Below, one piece after another: positions 23,283 to 35,099 of a stretch of 64,000 bases of DNA. The notes under the pieces are model-generated. The model saw only the letters and a list, made by a program, of their open reading frames with translations. It was not told the origin of the DNA and ran no database searches. The position numbers and the translations under genes were made by a program. How positions within the stretch are numbered: the stretch's first letter is position 1; each line of letters starts with the position of its first letter. This stretch comes from Plotosus lineatus (taxonomy: Eukaryota; Chordata; Actinopteri; Siluriformes; Plotosidae), in NCBI GenBank assembly GCA_024760905.1, contig CM045745.1, forward strand, positions 20,664,782 to 20,728,781. The letters run 5' to 3'.

Positions 23283-25003
23283 CAGTAACCCCCCCGTTTT
23301 TCATGATGGTTCGGTTCTGGCCCTTCCCGCGGATCATGAAAATTCGCAAGTTATTGACTCGGTTTTAAAACCCTATGTACAGTGATCATTACAGGCTGCG
23401 CCATTGCGCCAATGGCGCATTAATTGTGCCTGTGTCCCCGTGCGTCAGCCGGGCGCATAGAAAATGTCCGGGAAAATGTAGTTTATTATATTGTTTAATT
23501 TTAAAACTTAATATCGTTCAAAGAAATGCTAAATAAATCATGCCGGTGAGGACATTTGCACTTGGCGATGTTAATATGAAAGATAGCACGTGATTGGCCA
23601 GTGGCTCCCGAGCTGACAAATCACAACTGCTATTCCTTTGCAAACATGGTGCAATGCACTTCATTCGTTTTGGGCACATGAGTGTAGAATCCACTTTTAC
23701 AGCGTTCGCTTTGCTCCAAATTAACACACGTATATAATACACATGCCCCTGTGCTTACCCACACTACCCTTGCTCACTATCTGTGAAAACGAACCCTGAT
23801 GTTTACTATAGAAACATAAAATGGCGTACAAAGTGAAAAACATTGCTCAAACCAGAGAAATTTATTAACAATGTGGGGTGCTAGTAACCAAGTGTCAAAT
23901 GTATCTAATTCCGGCGATATCACTGATAATACTAGTTGCATTGCTACCGCTAGTGACAGTGGGGTGGCCGCTTGTAGTGCTAGCACTGCTACTGCTAGTC
24001 ATATTGAGACTGCAATCGCTAACGTTAGCACTGAAGGTTTGGAAGGGAAAGAAAGACCGGGATTTTTTTTGTAGCAAATAAGGTGAAAATACTGTCAACA
24101 GCCTGAAAGCATAGCAGAAACTTTGAATTATAACATTGGAAGTCTGCTACTGTCGGTTAAAAACAGTTTGTGTTGTATTTTGTCAACTTCCAAGTATTTT
24201 TAAATGTTTGGTTTTGTTTAATTCTGCTATGTGCCTGATGTAAATTAAAATACAGAGTGTTAAAAACAGTTTGTTCTACTTTTTAACTTGAAGTGTCGTT
24301 ACCTTTAATCTGCTAAAATAAAAAATTTAAACTTCAAAGCAATAAACTTGCTTTACCACTAAATTTATAGAGTAGTATGTGATACATCATGTGAAATATT
24401 ATTATACATTACATTGGAATAGTTACTAATTTAGGTCCAATTTTTAACAGTGAACTGTCAGAAAATAGCTGAATTAGTTTCTTGGAATAATGTAATATAT
24501 AATAATTTGACCCGTTATATTATGACCCCTAGTTTTTGCCAATGTCCCCAGGTTTTTATTTTCTAGGGGCCAATTTGTCCCCCTAAAATTCGGATCTGTA
24601 ATGAACACAGTGATGATATTGCATGTGCTAAAATATGCTTCTTAAAGACATTCTATAGACAGTCTTACTCATTAATACAGTAAAATGTAGTAATGAGTAA
24701 GTAAAAAGTTTTTAATTTTGTATTGTGATATTTCATAAATAAAGCACTTAGGCTCCTTACCATAAGCTAGAGAAGATGCAGGGCGTTTGAGTGACATCAT
24801 AGGGCTTAAATAATCATTAAAAACACAAAAAATATTACTTTGCAATTCAGGCAATCACGTTGATAACTTGTGTGCCAAGGAGAAAAAAGAGGTGGACACA
24901 TCATCTGCAACCAATTAGCAGGAGGGTAAAACAAAAGCTACCAGTTACTTCCGGGTTTGTCGTCAATCCGTGAGTATGTGGGGGCGTGGTCAAGGGCCTA
25001 CTG
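23283..25003. mobile_element. P2 pogo/Tigger-like element containing a second insertion
   Basis: Begins CAGTAACCCCCCCGTTTTTC after TA and ends GTCAAGGGCCTACTG before TA. Without the inner element it is about 490 bp. Internal matches to the copy at 16150 include TGCTAAAATATGCTTCTTAA and TTGATAACTTGTGTGCC. Confidence 0.8.
23387..24606. mobile_element. Probable hAT-type element nested in P2
   Basis: ACAGTGAT is present immediately on both sides (23379-23386 and 24607-24614), the 8-bp duplication size of hAT elements. The ends are imperfect inverted repeats, CATTACAG at the left and CTGTAATG at the right. An open frame at 23871-24074 has no recognised domain, so it is probably non-autonomous. 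Confidence 0.6.
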
Positions 25004-25329
25004 TATGAACATTTTTCTTCTAATAAATTCCTAATCTAGTTAGATTACATTCAAAGCTAAAATGTCTCTCTCATACAGGCTTTCACCAACAGTTTCACCA
25101 ACAGGAAACAGTCAGCAGTTCAGGGATGACACTAATGTTGGTTAAGGTTCCACTAGCTTGAGAGCCACTGTAGAGCTAACTATTCATAAATAATGTACAA
25201 CTAAAAAAAAAATTAAAAAAAAATTAATAAATAATGTATGTGAGCTGTAATAGTCAATAGCATGAACAGAGCCGTTTCACACTGTAGACAAAGTTATTCA
25301 GTGTGCACGCTATATATATTGGAATAATA

Positions 25330-25902
25330 CAGTGGTTCTCATATAGTGGGGTGTGCCCCCCTTGGGGGAGCGCGCTGTGATGTCGGGGCAACGCGTATAT
25401 CCTTGGGGAACATGCTTTTCTGGAATAGTGTACGAGAATTAAGTATAATTGCACCTCCACTCCAGTAATTGGCAGTGGCGCTCTCATTGTTCCGCTATGG
25501 TGTAGCAGTTTTTCGCACAAGGAAACGATATGAAGTGCAGGAAACAACACGGAAAAAGTTCTAACAGAAAAGTCTTCTTTGGTGGAGAGAGACGGCGATG
25601 TTGACATAAATAAGTTGAATGAGTTTAAATAAGGATGTATTTGTTTTTATTTCAGGCACATTGGTGCACTTTAAATCTTTTCTGTTACAGATTACAAAAC
25701 AATGTTAATGAAGTTTTTCTTGATTTTAAGTTGAACTATATTTCTTTCTTTTTTGTAAATGTTAATAAACACACAGTGTTATGCAGAGGTGTACTAATAA
25801 TTTTATAGACAAATAATATAATTTATGGTCGCTTGCGGGGCGGTGTGAAATGTTTTTTTTCTTCCTAGAGGAGGCGCCACAGAAAATAATTGAGAAGCAC
25901 TG
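25330..25902. mobile_element. hAT-type MITE
   Basis: Left end CAGTGGTTCTCATATAGTGG; the right end read inward is CAGTGCTTCTCAATTATTTT. These match the common fish hAT terminal repeat. No transposase coding sequence; no clean 8-bp duplication. Confidence 0.7.
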
Positions 25903-26374
25903 GAAGTCTTTTTATATTTGGTCATTATCCTCGTATTCTCATCTTAAGAGCAGAAATAAAAAGCTGTTGTAAAGAACAAACATCTGCCAAGCGAGGGAAA
26001 AAAATAACAGAAAGAATACTGCATCACCTGATTGGTCTATTGTAATACCATACTTCATTCTCCCAATATTAAAGAATCTTTTAAAAAAAATCCAGAGAGC
26101 AGGAGTTTGAGCCGAATCTTCTCCAAAAAATCCAAATTCTTGTCCAAATTACCAGAAGGGGCTCTCGTCTCCCACTGTGGTCTCCCAGTGAAAATAGTAG
26201 GAATAAGCGGTTCAGCAAATGAATGAATCTTAACAAACACGCACTCAAATAAACACGACTCGAATATAAAACATGGCACTATTGGCGGAGGTGCGAAGTC
26301 CATTCACTTGCCAAAATTCTTCATCCATCTAGGATTGCAGGATGGCTGGAGACCATGCCATTGTAAAGCATGAC
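25903..26374. other. Intronic DNA, no gene
   Basis: No recognised family or coding signal. Confidence 0.45.
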
Positions 26375-26390
26375 ACACCAGTTCATCTAA

Positions 26391-26742
26391 CAGGGCAGTG
26401 GTGGCCTAGTGGTATAGGGCGCTGGATCGCTGATCCAAAGGTTGGGGGTTCGAGTCCCACTCTCCACAAGGTTGTCACCACCACCACCCCCCATCCCCCC
26501 GTGCAGCTAACTGGGTTATCAAAGGCGGGCCATGTCTCTCACTGTCTCTGGTGACAGGCATGTAAAAGAACCATTGCTGACTTTCGTAAATAAAAAGCGT
26601 GTTTCTGTCCCACCCTAAAAAGGGTTGTGACAGGAAGGGCATCTGACGTAAAAACCTCTGCCAAATCAAACGTGAGATCATGATTCTCTGTGGCGACTCC
26701 CGAGTAAAAGGGGAAAAAGCCAAAAGGAAGACAGACAGACAG
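26391..26742 (+). mobile_element. Full-length S1 SINE with 16-bp target duplication
   Basis: ACACCAGTTCATCTAA flanks at 26375-26390 and 26743-26758. A box TGGCCTAGTGGTA and B box GGGTTCGAGTCC are both perfect. The tail ends in an (ACAG)n run. Confidence 0.92.
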
Positions 26743-26758
26743 ACACCAGTTCATCTAA

Positions 26759-26998
26759 TGGCCAAGAGACACATCACCATTCAAACGAACAATTACAGCC
26801 AGAGGCAATTTAGAGCAGCCAGTTAGATCAGTGTGCGTCTCTTTGGAGGAAACCGGAGTATCCAGATGCCACCCACCTACACATATATGTCGAGAGTAAA
26901 CAAACTCCACACAAAGACACTCTTGTCAAGCCGGGTCCAGAACCTGGGACCTTCAGGCTGCTAGGAGGTAGTACTAAACCCTACGCCACCTTGTGGCT
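26759..26998 (-). mobile_element. Diverged S2 SINE
   Basis: Blocks GGAGGAAACCGGAGTATCCA, GTAAACAAACTCCACAC and a head with CCAGAACCTGGGACC and CTACGCCACCTTGTGGC. Confidence 0.6.
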
Positions 26999-26999
26999 T

Positions 27000-28160
27000 A
27001 AGAATCCATCTTGGTTTTTATTATTAGAAATTACACTAAATGAAATAAAAGGAAGGTCTGTTTTTCTGAAACCTGTGGCTGTTAGTAGATAATAATGTAT
27101 GAGTCACTGAAGACTGTGAGTGGAGAACATTTTAGTCCTTTCCTAAATCTCATGCACAAAGACATTTGACATTTTTATGCTTCGGTTATTGCCTTTTACA
27201 AACGTATTAGAGACCTTTGGATGTCATGCTCGTTTTCCCAGTCCTGATTTTGATCATCGTGTTAGTGGCCACTTGCCGATTTTGGGGTAAGCAGGACTTC
27301 AACACCCAGTATGCCATGTGATGTCGGCATGAGGGTCTCATAATGAGACACGGCAAGGACATTGCAATGAACTTTAACTCTAACCAGTGTACTGTATATA
27401 AGATCTTGATTTACTGTGTCTAGGAACGAGGTGTCAACATTGTTCTGTTCACGATATTTTACTCATCTAGAGAACACATATGCTTAACAATCTGGTTTTG
27501 TTTATTCGCCTAACTAGTCTGTGTTTTTCGTTTGTTTGGCGGCCTGTTTTACTTTTATTATTTATAAGACATAAATAAAACAAAATACGTATTTAAGTTT
27601 TGCACACGTATCTATCCCTGCTGTCCCTGTGCTCTTGCAAACATGTGGAAAGCATGAAGGAACATACCATACTGTGTACTAATGTACTAAACCATATGCC
27701 AAAGTACCACGTCCCATGCGTACAGATAAAAGGACTCGGCAAATTGACTAGTATGTGCTTTCAGGCATATCTAAGTATATGCGTCCACTTTCACAGCAAG
27801 GCTGATTCCAAACAGAACAACAATTTTTATGTTTTCGACTGAGCTTTGGTTTTCCTATTTGGATCATATAGAGATGTTCCCAGTTGATGGTCACAAATAC
27901 AAATCATGACCTCCAATATTTGAGTGATCTTTGTTAATCCCACCTGAACGACTCGCACAAGCAGGTCACGATTCAGGACCATCAACTTTCTGGATCTTGT
28001 TTTTCTGGGTGAGAACCGGTGCTTTGGCTGTCGGAACATGAAAAACAGGTTTGAACTGGGTTCCAGAAGGGAAATCACCAGGGACCACCCAATATTATAA
28101 AATAAACATTGAAAGCTTTTTAAGAGATGCTGAAATGATAATGAGAAATGAAATCTTAGC
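27000..28160. other. Intronic DNA, no gene
   Basis: No recognised repeat family or conserved coding signal. Confidence 0.45.
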
Positions 28161-28181
28161 TGCACCTTTTGAAAGTTATCT

Positions 28182-28527
28182 GTCTGTCTTCCTTTCGACT
28201 TTTTCCCCTTTTACTCGGGAGTCGCCACAGCGAATCATCTGATTCGCACGTTTGATTTGGCAGAGGTTTTTTTTACGTCGGATGCCCTTCCTGTCACAAC
28301 CCTTTTAGCATGGGTCAGAAACACACCGACGGCTTTGCAGCCTACTCTTTACGAATGTCAGCAATGGTTCTTTTACATGCCTCACACCATAGACAGTGAG
28401 AGACATGGCCCGCCTTTGATAACCCAGTTAGCTGCACTGGGGAGGGACAATGACAACCTTGTGGAGAGTGGGACTCGAACCCCCAACCTTTGGATCAGCG
28501 ATCCAGCGCCCTAGACCACCACTGCCC
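28182..28527 (-). mobile_element. Full-length S1 SINE with 17-bp target duplication
   Basis: Flanks 28165-28181 and 28528-28544 (CCTTTTGAAAGTTATCT against CCTTTTGAAGGTTATCT) differ by one base. Full head and tail present. Confidence 0.9.
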
Positions 28528-28544
28528 CCTTTTGAAGGTTATCT

Positions 28545-29040
28545 CCCCCGCCTTAAAAAACAAAACAAGGCCAGCATTAAAACAATATCAAATCACTTGA
28601 AATACGATTAATTGGAATTTGATTTTGGAGTTAAAGTGGTGATACAGGAATTGCAGTACAAAGGAACTGTGATACACAATTGAAGAGATTCCCACCGCCT
28701 TCTTATCTCTACTTGGTTCTGAAACAGCATTGGAAATGTTTTGAAAAGGAGCTTCTTTCTTTCTGTCTGTCTGTTTGTTTGTTTGTTTGCCCGTGGCTCT
28801 CTTTTCACATATCTCTTTCTCTTCCTATTGTTCTTGTGAGTTTTCCACTGTCTGCATCTCTTTCGCTTCTCCTGTCTTTCTCTAAAGCAGTATTCAGACT
28901 GGAGTAGTTTGAGGTAAAGAGGTGGGGTAAAGTAATTTAACCACAGGACAATTTGTATCTTTTATGGGTTATTCAGATGGGATTAGAAATTGTTATAAAT
29001 GACAAAGGTGGGAGGGGACACTCGTTACATTGTGTGTGGC
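28545..29040. other. Intronic DNA, no gene
   Basis: A (TCTG)n/(TTTG)n run at 28758-28790 is the only repeat seen. Confidence 0.45.
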
Positions 29041-29588
29041 GCTTTAAAAATTGGAGTGGGTGGGCGCTTCTTAAAATATTACCAACGGAGTGGAACGGTA
29101 AGTGTTTATTACTATTGAGGTGGAAAACATGAATAATAACCGAACAATAAAAGAGTTTTACTGCTATTTGTGTTATTCATTTTATGGTATCAACCAAACT
29201 ACTTACATGAAAGCTGAAAATAAACATAAAGCAGCATAATTTTTTTTTAAAAAAAAAAGACCCCTTACTTTTCCCTCCCGGTGATGTTCCTTTAAAGATT
29301 TTCCCAGAAGTAAAATCGAGCCAATCAACACGAATGTCAACTTTAGCACATGGAACGTTGAATTATTACGTCGAATACGGTAGTTTATCTTATTATTTTT
29401 ACTTATTATTTATTTCTTATTTACTCCAAATACGGTAGTTTATTTTCAGCTTTCATATAAGTAGTTGGTTGATGGTGCAAAATGAATAACACAAATGTTT
29501 GTTTTTCATCTCGATGGTAAAAAGCACTTACCGTTCCACTCCGCTGGTAACATTTTAATCAGCGTCTCCCCACTCCAATTTTTAAAGC
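29041..29588. repeat. Large foldback element
   Basis: The left arm (29041-29225) and right arm (29438-29588) are inverted copies. Examples are GCTTTAAAAATTGGAGTGGG against its reverse complement near 29570, and GGAGTGGAACGGTAAGTG against CACTTACCGTTCCACTCC near 29527. The arms differ by substitutions and small indels, so it is not a recent palindrome. The central 210 bp is AT-rich and holds a repeated ATACGGTAGTTTA. No coding sequence; the class is unknown. Confidence 0.75.
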
Positions 29589-29897
29589 ACCCTGGGCGCT
29601 GATCACGTCGAATACAGTATTATTATTTGTTTTCGTGCAAAAATGACAGAAACGTATCTAATAATATTTATTTTGCAGCATTTACTTTATTAGTAAAAAA
29701 AAGTTACAATTGTCAAAATAATTTTGTGAAAATGTAAGAAAAAAATGCTATTTTTAAAACTACTGGATGTTACTGTTACAATTGAACTACTAAGTTGAAT
29801 TCTTGTACAGTTTTAGTGAAAAATGACAAAATATATTTAATGCTATTCAATTTTTTTTACATTTAATAAAATATTAATCATAATCAAATAACAAAAG

Positions 29898-29970
29898 TTT
29901 TTAGTTTTCATGCCATAAACATGGAATATACAAATTTAATATTCCATGTTTATGGCATGAAAACTAAAAA
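29898..29970. repeat. Perfect 32-bp stem hairpin with 9-base loop
   Basis: Arms 29898-29929 and 29939-29970 are exact reverse complements (left arm contains TTTCATGCCATAAACATGGA). Pairing stops abruptly at both ends, and no related copy was seen elsewhere in the window. Confidence 0.95.
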
Positions 29971-30950
29971 AAACCCCAAGATTCTCATCTACTTCACTTT
30001 GTAAATTGGCACATTTGGTTGTAATTTTATGTAAATACTAGGCTTGGAGTTTATTAATTTTGGCAAAACAGCTTGAGGAAATGCCAGCAGATGCAGTCTA
30101 GAAGGGTTTAAAAGCTAAAATCTTGTGGACGAAGGTTACACCCTCTCCCGCACCCACCCCCCGCGCTGCACGCCTGCTGTCTGCTTCACGGACTCTTGCC
30201 TCCGGCATCACTCCTGCCTTTTTCATTGTCCTATGTTCTCATCCCTGATATATATCGTGTGTGTATATGATGCCATGATGCTCAGTGGTAGGAAAACATG
30301 CCACTTGTCAAAGGGTGAAAACTTTGTTGCTGAAATTGATCATCTTTCTATAGACTGACATTCAGCCTGTCATGATGGCCGATTTTAGGAATTGGATTAA
30401 ATGAAATGCTGCAAGATTTATGACGTACTACAAGAAGATAAAAAAATTATGTAATGAGTAGTTTGATTTATTTTCTATGACAAATGACTACAGGATATGA
30501 CAGAATATTTACATGCATGTCTATTCACATGGGATTAGAATAACCCGAAGTTATGGCTGATGGTACAGAAGGACAGTCTGACATTGGGATTTGAAATCCG
30601 TACAAATGATTGTTTTCACAGAACAGGACTCAAATGACTGAGAAACTCTGAAGATGGTAACATTACCTCACCTGCCTACCTAAAATCAACCCTAAAATGG
30701 TGCTTTAGTGTTTTTCCTGTGCTTCCATGTTCTCGTGGTTGTTTTTTATCTTTCTTTCTGTCATTCCCCCCTTTCATCTCTCTGCATCTATTTCTCTCTC
30801 CAGTATCTCTTTCTGAGATTCTTTTGCCCGTTTCTGTATTCCTGGTTCACTTTATCCTGTCTCGCTCTCTCTCTGTTAAGTTTTTCATTTTTGTATCTGC
30901 AATGGTTCATGGCCGGGGTTTTTATATACAGTATATATGTTATACAATGG
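29971..30950. other. Intronic DNA, no gene
   Basis: CT-rich from about 30750 to 30890. No coding signal. Confidence 0.45.
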
Positions 30951-30954
30951 GACC

Positions 30955-31310
30955 AGGGTAGTGGTGGCCTGGTGGTAAAAGGTGCTGGATCGCTGATCCT
31001 AGGGTTGGGAGTTCGAGTCCCACCCTTCACAAGGTTGTCACTGCACCCCCCCCCAGTGCAGCTAACTGGGTTATCAAAGGCTGGCCATGTCTCTCACTGT
31101 CTATGGTGAGAGGTTCATGTAAAAGAACCATTGCTGACTTTCGACAAGAGTAGCTCAGCTCCATAGCCGTCAGCGTGCTTCTGTCCCTTGCGAAAGGGTT
31201 GTGTCAGGAAGGGCATCCAAAGTAAAAACCTATGCCAAATCAAACATGCAAATCATTCGCTGTGGCGACCCCTGAGGAAAAAAAGGGAACAGCCAGAAGG
31301 AAAAGAAGAA
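30955..31310 (+). mobile_element. Full-length S1 SINE
   Basis: A box TGGCCTGGTGGTA, B box GAGTTCGAGTCC, the AACTGGGTTATCAAAGG block and the CGCTGTGGCGACCCCTGAG tail are all present. No convincing direct repeat flanks were found. Confidence 0.85.
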
Positions 31311-32279
31311 GAGAGGAAGAGCAGTCCCAGCTACATCAATTAGCAATTGTGATAAATAGTGATATCCGATGAAAATATTTCTCAAATTTTGACCAAGTAC
31401 AGAATTGAATTCTCTCTACAGTAATAAAAATGTAACTTTTGCATGATAATATTCTGAATCACACCCCTAATTGCTAACTATCTTTTACTTTTCGAGGGAT
31501 ATTCTCATACAATCTAAAAAAAAAAAGATGTTCTGCTGCTTGTGATTAATATTTATAATCCAAGTGGCTTTGCCTGTCAAAAATGTCTTCTCAGGAAAAT
31601 AGACATTAAATATGGAGGACAGAAGTGCTTTCTTCAGAAATTAGTTTCTTTTTCTACAGCAGCGTAGAACTGTATAGCTCCAAATCAGCTCGATAAGCAT
31701 GTTCGTGAAAAAGTGTCTTCTCCACAATGATTGTCACCGATGCTGTTACTGCAGTTAATACTAACCACTTAATGTTGCATGAAGTTTGCTCAGATAATGT
31801 GTTTACTGAGCTCTTATTCCTAATGATGGGAATTCTTTACAAGTGGTGTTAGATTTTAAATTCTAATTATTCCCGGAGCCCTGTACCCGTTATATTTTCA
31901 CCCAGTGTAATTTACACACCTGTCGACCTGGAGCTGATACTTGACACAGAATATTCGAGTCTTAAAAGGTCTTGACTGGCAACAAGAAACCAGGAAAACT
32001 AGTAGTTTTATTTTGGAGTACTGTGAACACAAAAACCTCCGTGATTGTGAAACAACTCATCTCTCTATCTTTTTCTCTCCTCCGCTCCCCCTTCCCCCTC
32101 TCCCTCTCTTGTTCCCCCCCTCACACCCACCATTACTTACTGTTTACATGTGTTATGTCCCTCCAGTTTAGGTCCCATCTCGGTGCATATCTCTCTCTAC
32201 AGCTATTTGTGTCCCCATAATTGTTTGTCCTGTTTTTTCCTTCCTGCCTCTCTCTCTCTCTGTCTCTGTCTCTCTCGAT
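31311..32279. other. Intronic DNA, no gene
   Basis: CT-rich tract at 32055-32130 and CT/GT runs at 32245-32278 directly before the LTR. Confidence 0.45.
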
Positions 32280-32958
32280 TGTTAGGGGCATGTATATAAA
32301 TTTGAATGTGTAAACAGTCTACATAATTAGATTCAGAGTGTGCTGTAACTAGTGTCACGTGGTATGACTCCACTGTAAGGGGGTCTGGAAACTTCAAGAT
32401 GGACCTGGTTGCACATGCGCCCTGGTGGCATGTCAGGTGATTCAGAAACTTCGAGAAGGGAACTTTCTCTAACTTTAGGGAGGTTATATTAAGGACCTGG
32501 TGCCGACTGGCCACAGGGTCTTCCTGTCTAGTGCAGCCTCTTCCAGTCTTTTGGGTCTCTTCGACGAGCAGATCCTATAAGGAAACTCATCGCGGCGGCT
32601 CATCTCATCCAAGATGGATCATGGAAACTTCACCAAAGTTTCATCGTTCGGGACTTCATCGCCAAAGTCCATCGTCCACGTTCACCCACAGCCAATGCGA
32701 GGATTTCAATCATCTGTTTTTGTCTAACGTGGGATTACAAGCCTTTCTCTGCCAGCACGCATGCCACTTCTAAATTTACCTTGCTGCAGGTGCTTGGTGA
32801 CCACGGGACCCTTTGTTTAATGTTTATTTTGTTTAGCTCGAAGATGTAAGTATTATCTTGCCTTGTTTACATTATTAAATTGTATATAGTTTATGCCGTG
32901 GTCTGTCGTGCTTTACTGGTTTTACGGGGCAATTTACATCTAAATTCCATACGTGACA
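32280..32958 (+). mobile_element. Retrovirus-type long terminal repeat (about 680 bp)
   Basis: Starts TGTTAGGGGCATG, ends CATACGTGACA (TG...CA), and is followed six bases later by a tRNA primer binding site, so this is the 5' LTR of an endogenous retrovirus or Ty3-like element. A TATA-like TTATATTAAGG lies near 32484. No gag, pol or env sequence follows, and no second LTR or target duplication is visible. The provirus is a relic with its interior gone. Confidence 0.8.
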
Positions 32959-32963
32959 TAAAT

Positions 32964-32981
32964 TGGGGGCTCGTCCGGGAT
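32964..32981 (+). other. tRNA-Pro primer binding site
   Basis: TGGGGGCTCGTCCGGGAT is the complement of the tRNA-Pro 3' end used by many gammaretrovirus-like elements. All 18 bases match. Confidence 0.9.
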
Positions 32982-33002
32982 GTAATCCATTTGGCATACG
33001 TA

Positions 33003-33047
33003 ACACACACACTCACTCACTCACTCTCTCTCTCTCTCTCTCTCTCC
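33003..33047. repeat. CA/CACT/CT simple repeat
   Basis: Begins about 20 bases after the primer binding site, where retroviral leader sequence would be expected. Confidence 0.85.
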
Positions 33048-34620
33048 CCCATCCCTCTGTTGCTTTCACCCACGCCATGTATTCCTTTCGTTTTCCAGGT
33101 TTTTAAAGTTGGTATTAAAAAGTTGTTTCTGAATCCAGTGTTTGTGCATGCAGAGGTCATGGCAGTAGGCAGTTTTATCTGTGAATGTGTCTGTTTGATT
33201 TATTACGAAGGATTCTTTTGCTACATTTTGGTAATATGATACGGTTCGTGAAAACCTAAGAGATCGCTCTCCATTTTCTCACACTGATTAAAAAAGGTCT
33301 ATGTTATGTTGTTGACCACCTACATGTACTGTATGTACAGAGTTGTGTGAGTGGACCTCTTCTGTAGAAATGGGAAATTCTGGAGAATGATTACTATCCA
33401 TCAGATTCATAATGGGCTGTATTCGTCCTCTGTGATGTAGAAGAGGACAAAACAAAAAAATGTTAGAAATGCATGACTGCTTTAATATGCTTAACTACCC
33501 TGTGTGTGTGTGTGTGTGTGTGTGTACTAAAATGATTGACAAAGACAGGGTGTGTTGGGATGTAGCGTGTTCCTTTTGGTGCGCAGGTTTTTTTTCCGAC
33601 AATAGAAAATGTTTTTTTTTTTTTTTTTTTTTATCTAATACTCTGCACTGTGTACGCAATCAAATCTCATATCAGTTGCATTTGTTTGTTGAAATTTTTT
33701 GAATCCAAGCATAGTCACAGAGATCTAGTTTGATAGTTGCCATCCTTGTGGATGACTCGCACTTGAAATGAAGTCCAAAGGCCTATCACAGCTCCAAATT
33801 ACTTGAATGTGCATAACAGCAGAAATCATGTCGTAGCTCATGGTGGAAGAGATCTTCAATACGGTATGGAGGCCACCTTTTCACACAGAATGACGAGATG
33901 ATCAGTGAGTGCTTTTCTGTCTCACGAACCTGGTGCTTCTCCAGATCCAGAAACAACCCTTATCTTGCCAAGATAAATACCATAGAAAGGCAGAATGTAG
34001 GTTAATAACTGTGCCTGCTTTAATTGCTTTGTGTTAAAGAACAGCAAGTGCAGTGCATTAAGTTTATAATGCTGTAAATCATCACCAACTTAAATTACTC
34101 ATAGACTAATTAGAGGCTGCAAATAAAGGTAAGGAAATGAAAGAAGTGATAAGCTACGAATTAGCATTGTACCGTGTTGTATATCTTCCTAGTGCAGGAT
34201 AACCTGTTTTACATTTTAAATATTTTTGAAAAAGTTTATAAATGATTAGATTTATGAGTGGAAAGTGTAGAACTCTGTTCACTTGATTAATAAAAACCTT
34301 ACTGTACTTTACCCAGCGGATCTCATTTATGTGTTTAGGTCACAAGGTAAAAGGAGGTGAATCAAATTTCTAATAAAATAATACATTCAATGTCATGTTT
34401 TGTTTCTTTTGTCTGAAATTCTGCTTAATCCTAATCCTTAATCCTAAAAAATAATGAGGGAAAATGCCACCAATGTTTTCACTACTTTAATATGCTTATT
34501 GAATTAAAGTGTATAAGAAAGGCATATGTTGTTATAGATTGGATAGTAGATTCATTTAGACCAAGCCAATGCAATACATTTTACACATAGTTGCCATAGT
34601 TTTGCTGGCTCTAGTAGCAA
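33048..34620. other. Intronic DNA, no gene
   Basis: TG run at 33502-33525 and T22 near 33611. No coding signal. Confidence 0.45.
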
Positions 34621-34623
34621 TAA

Positions 34624-35097
34624 CAGGGATTCTTCACTTTCCGCGGTTAATTGGGACTGAGATCCCCCCGCGACCACTGAATTCCCCGAAGTAGGACCAA
34701 CCCCCCAACCTCCCCTGACTGATGTATACGTACATGTATATGTGTATATGATATCAATAAATACTTATTCAATGCTATAAATTCTTATAATAACAATTAA
34801 ACGTTAAAAAATAATGCATAAGATGTAAATAAAATATAAATACATGCACTCAGATGGGCACCTCACATAAAAATGTAAGTAGTTTTGATAGGAGGTTTTG
34901 GGTTGTTTTTTTGTTTTTCTTTGTTTGGGCTTTTTTTGTTATTGCATAATTGGCCTTGTTTTGTGGCATTTTCCTTAACTTTTTCCCCTGTTCTTCCTTC
35001 ATTTCCTTATTTTTTAATTCGATGAATATTAAAAAAAAAAAAAACGTGATGCACTGAAGCCGCATGAATTGAACTGCGAAGTAGTGAGGGATCCCTG
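34624..35097 (+). mobile_element. Reference full-length P1 pogo/Tigger-like element (474 bp)
   Basis: Left end CAGGGATTCTTCACTTTCCG and right end AGTAGTGAGGGATCCCTG form terminal inverted repeats. TA follows the right end. The inner left part GGTTAATTGGGACTGAGATC resembles Tigger ends. It has no transposase, so it depended on a helper element. Confidence 0.85.
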
Positions 35098-35099
35098 TA

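Noticed and set aside
23871..24081. 67-codon open frames in two phases
   Set aside because: Low-complexity GCTAGT-type repetition inside a transposon; no domain recognised.
26391..26470. tRNA-like sequence with good A and B boxes
   Set aside because: It is the head of an S1 SINE; the same sequence recurs in many copies with SINE bodies and target duplications.
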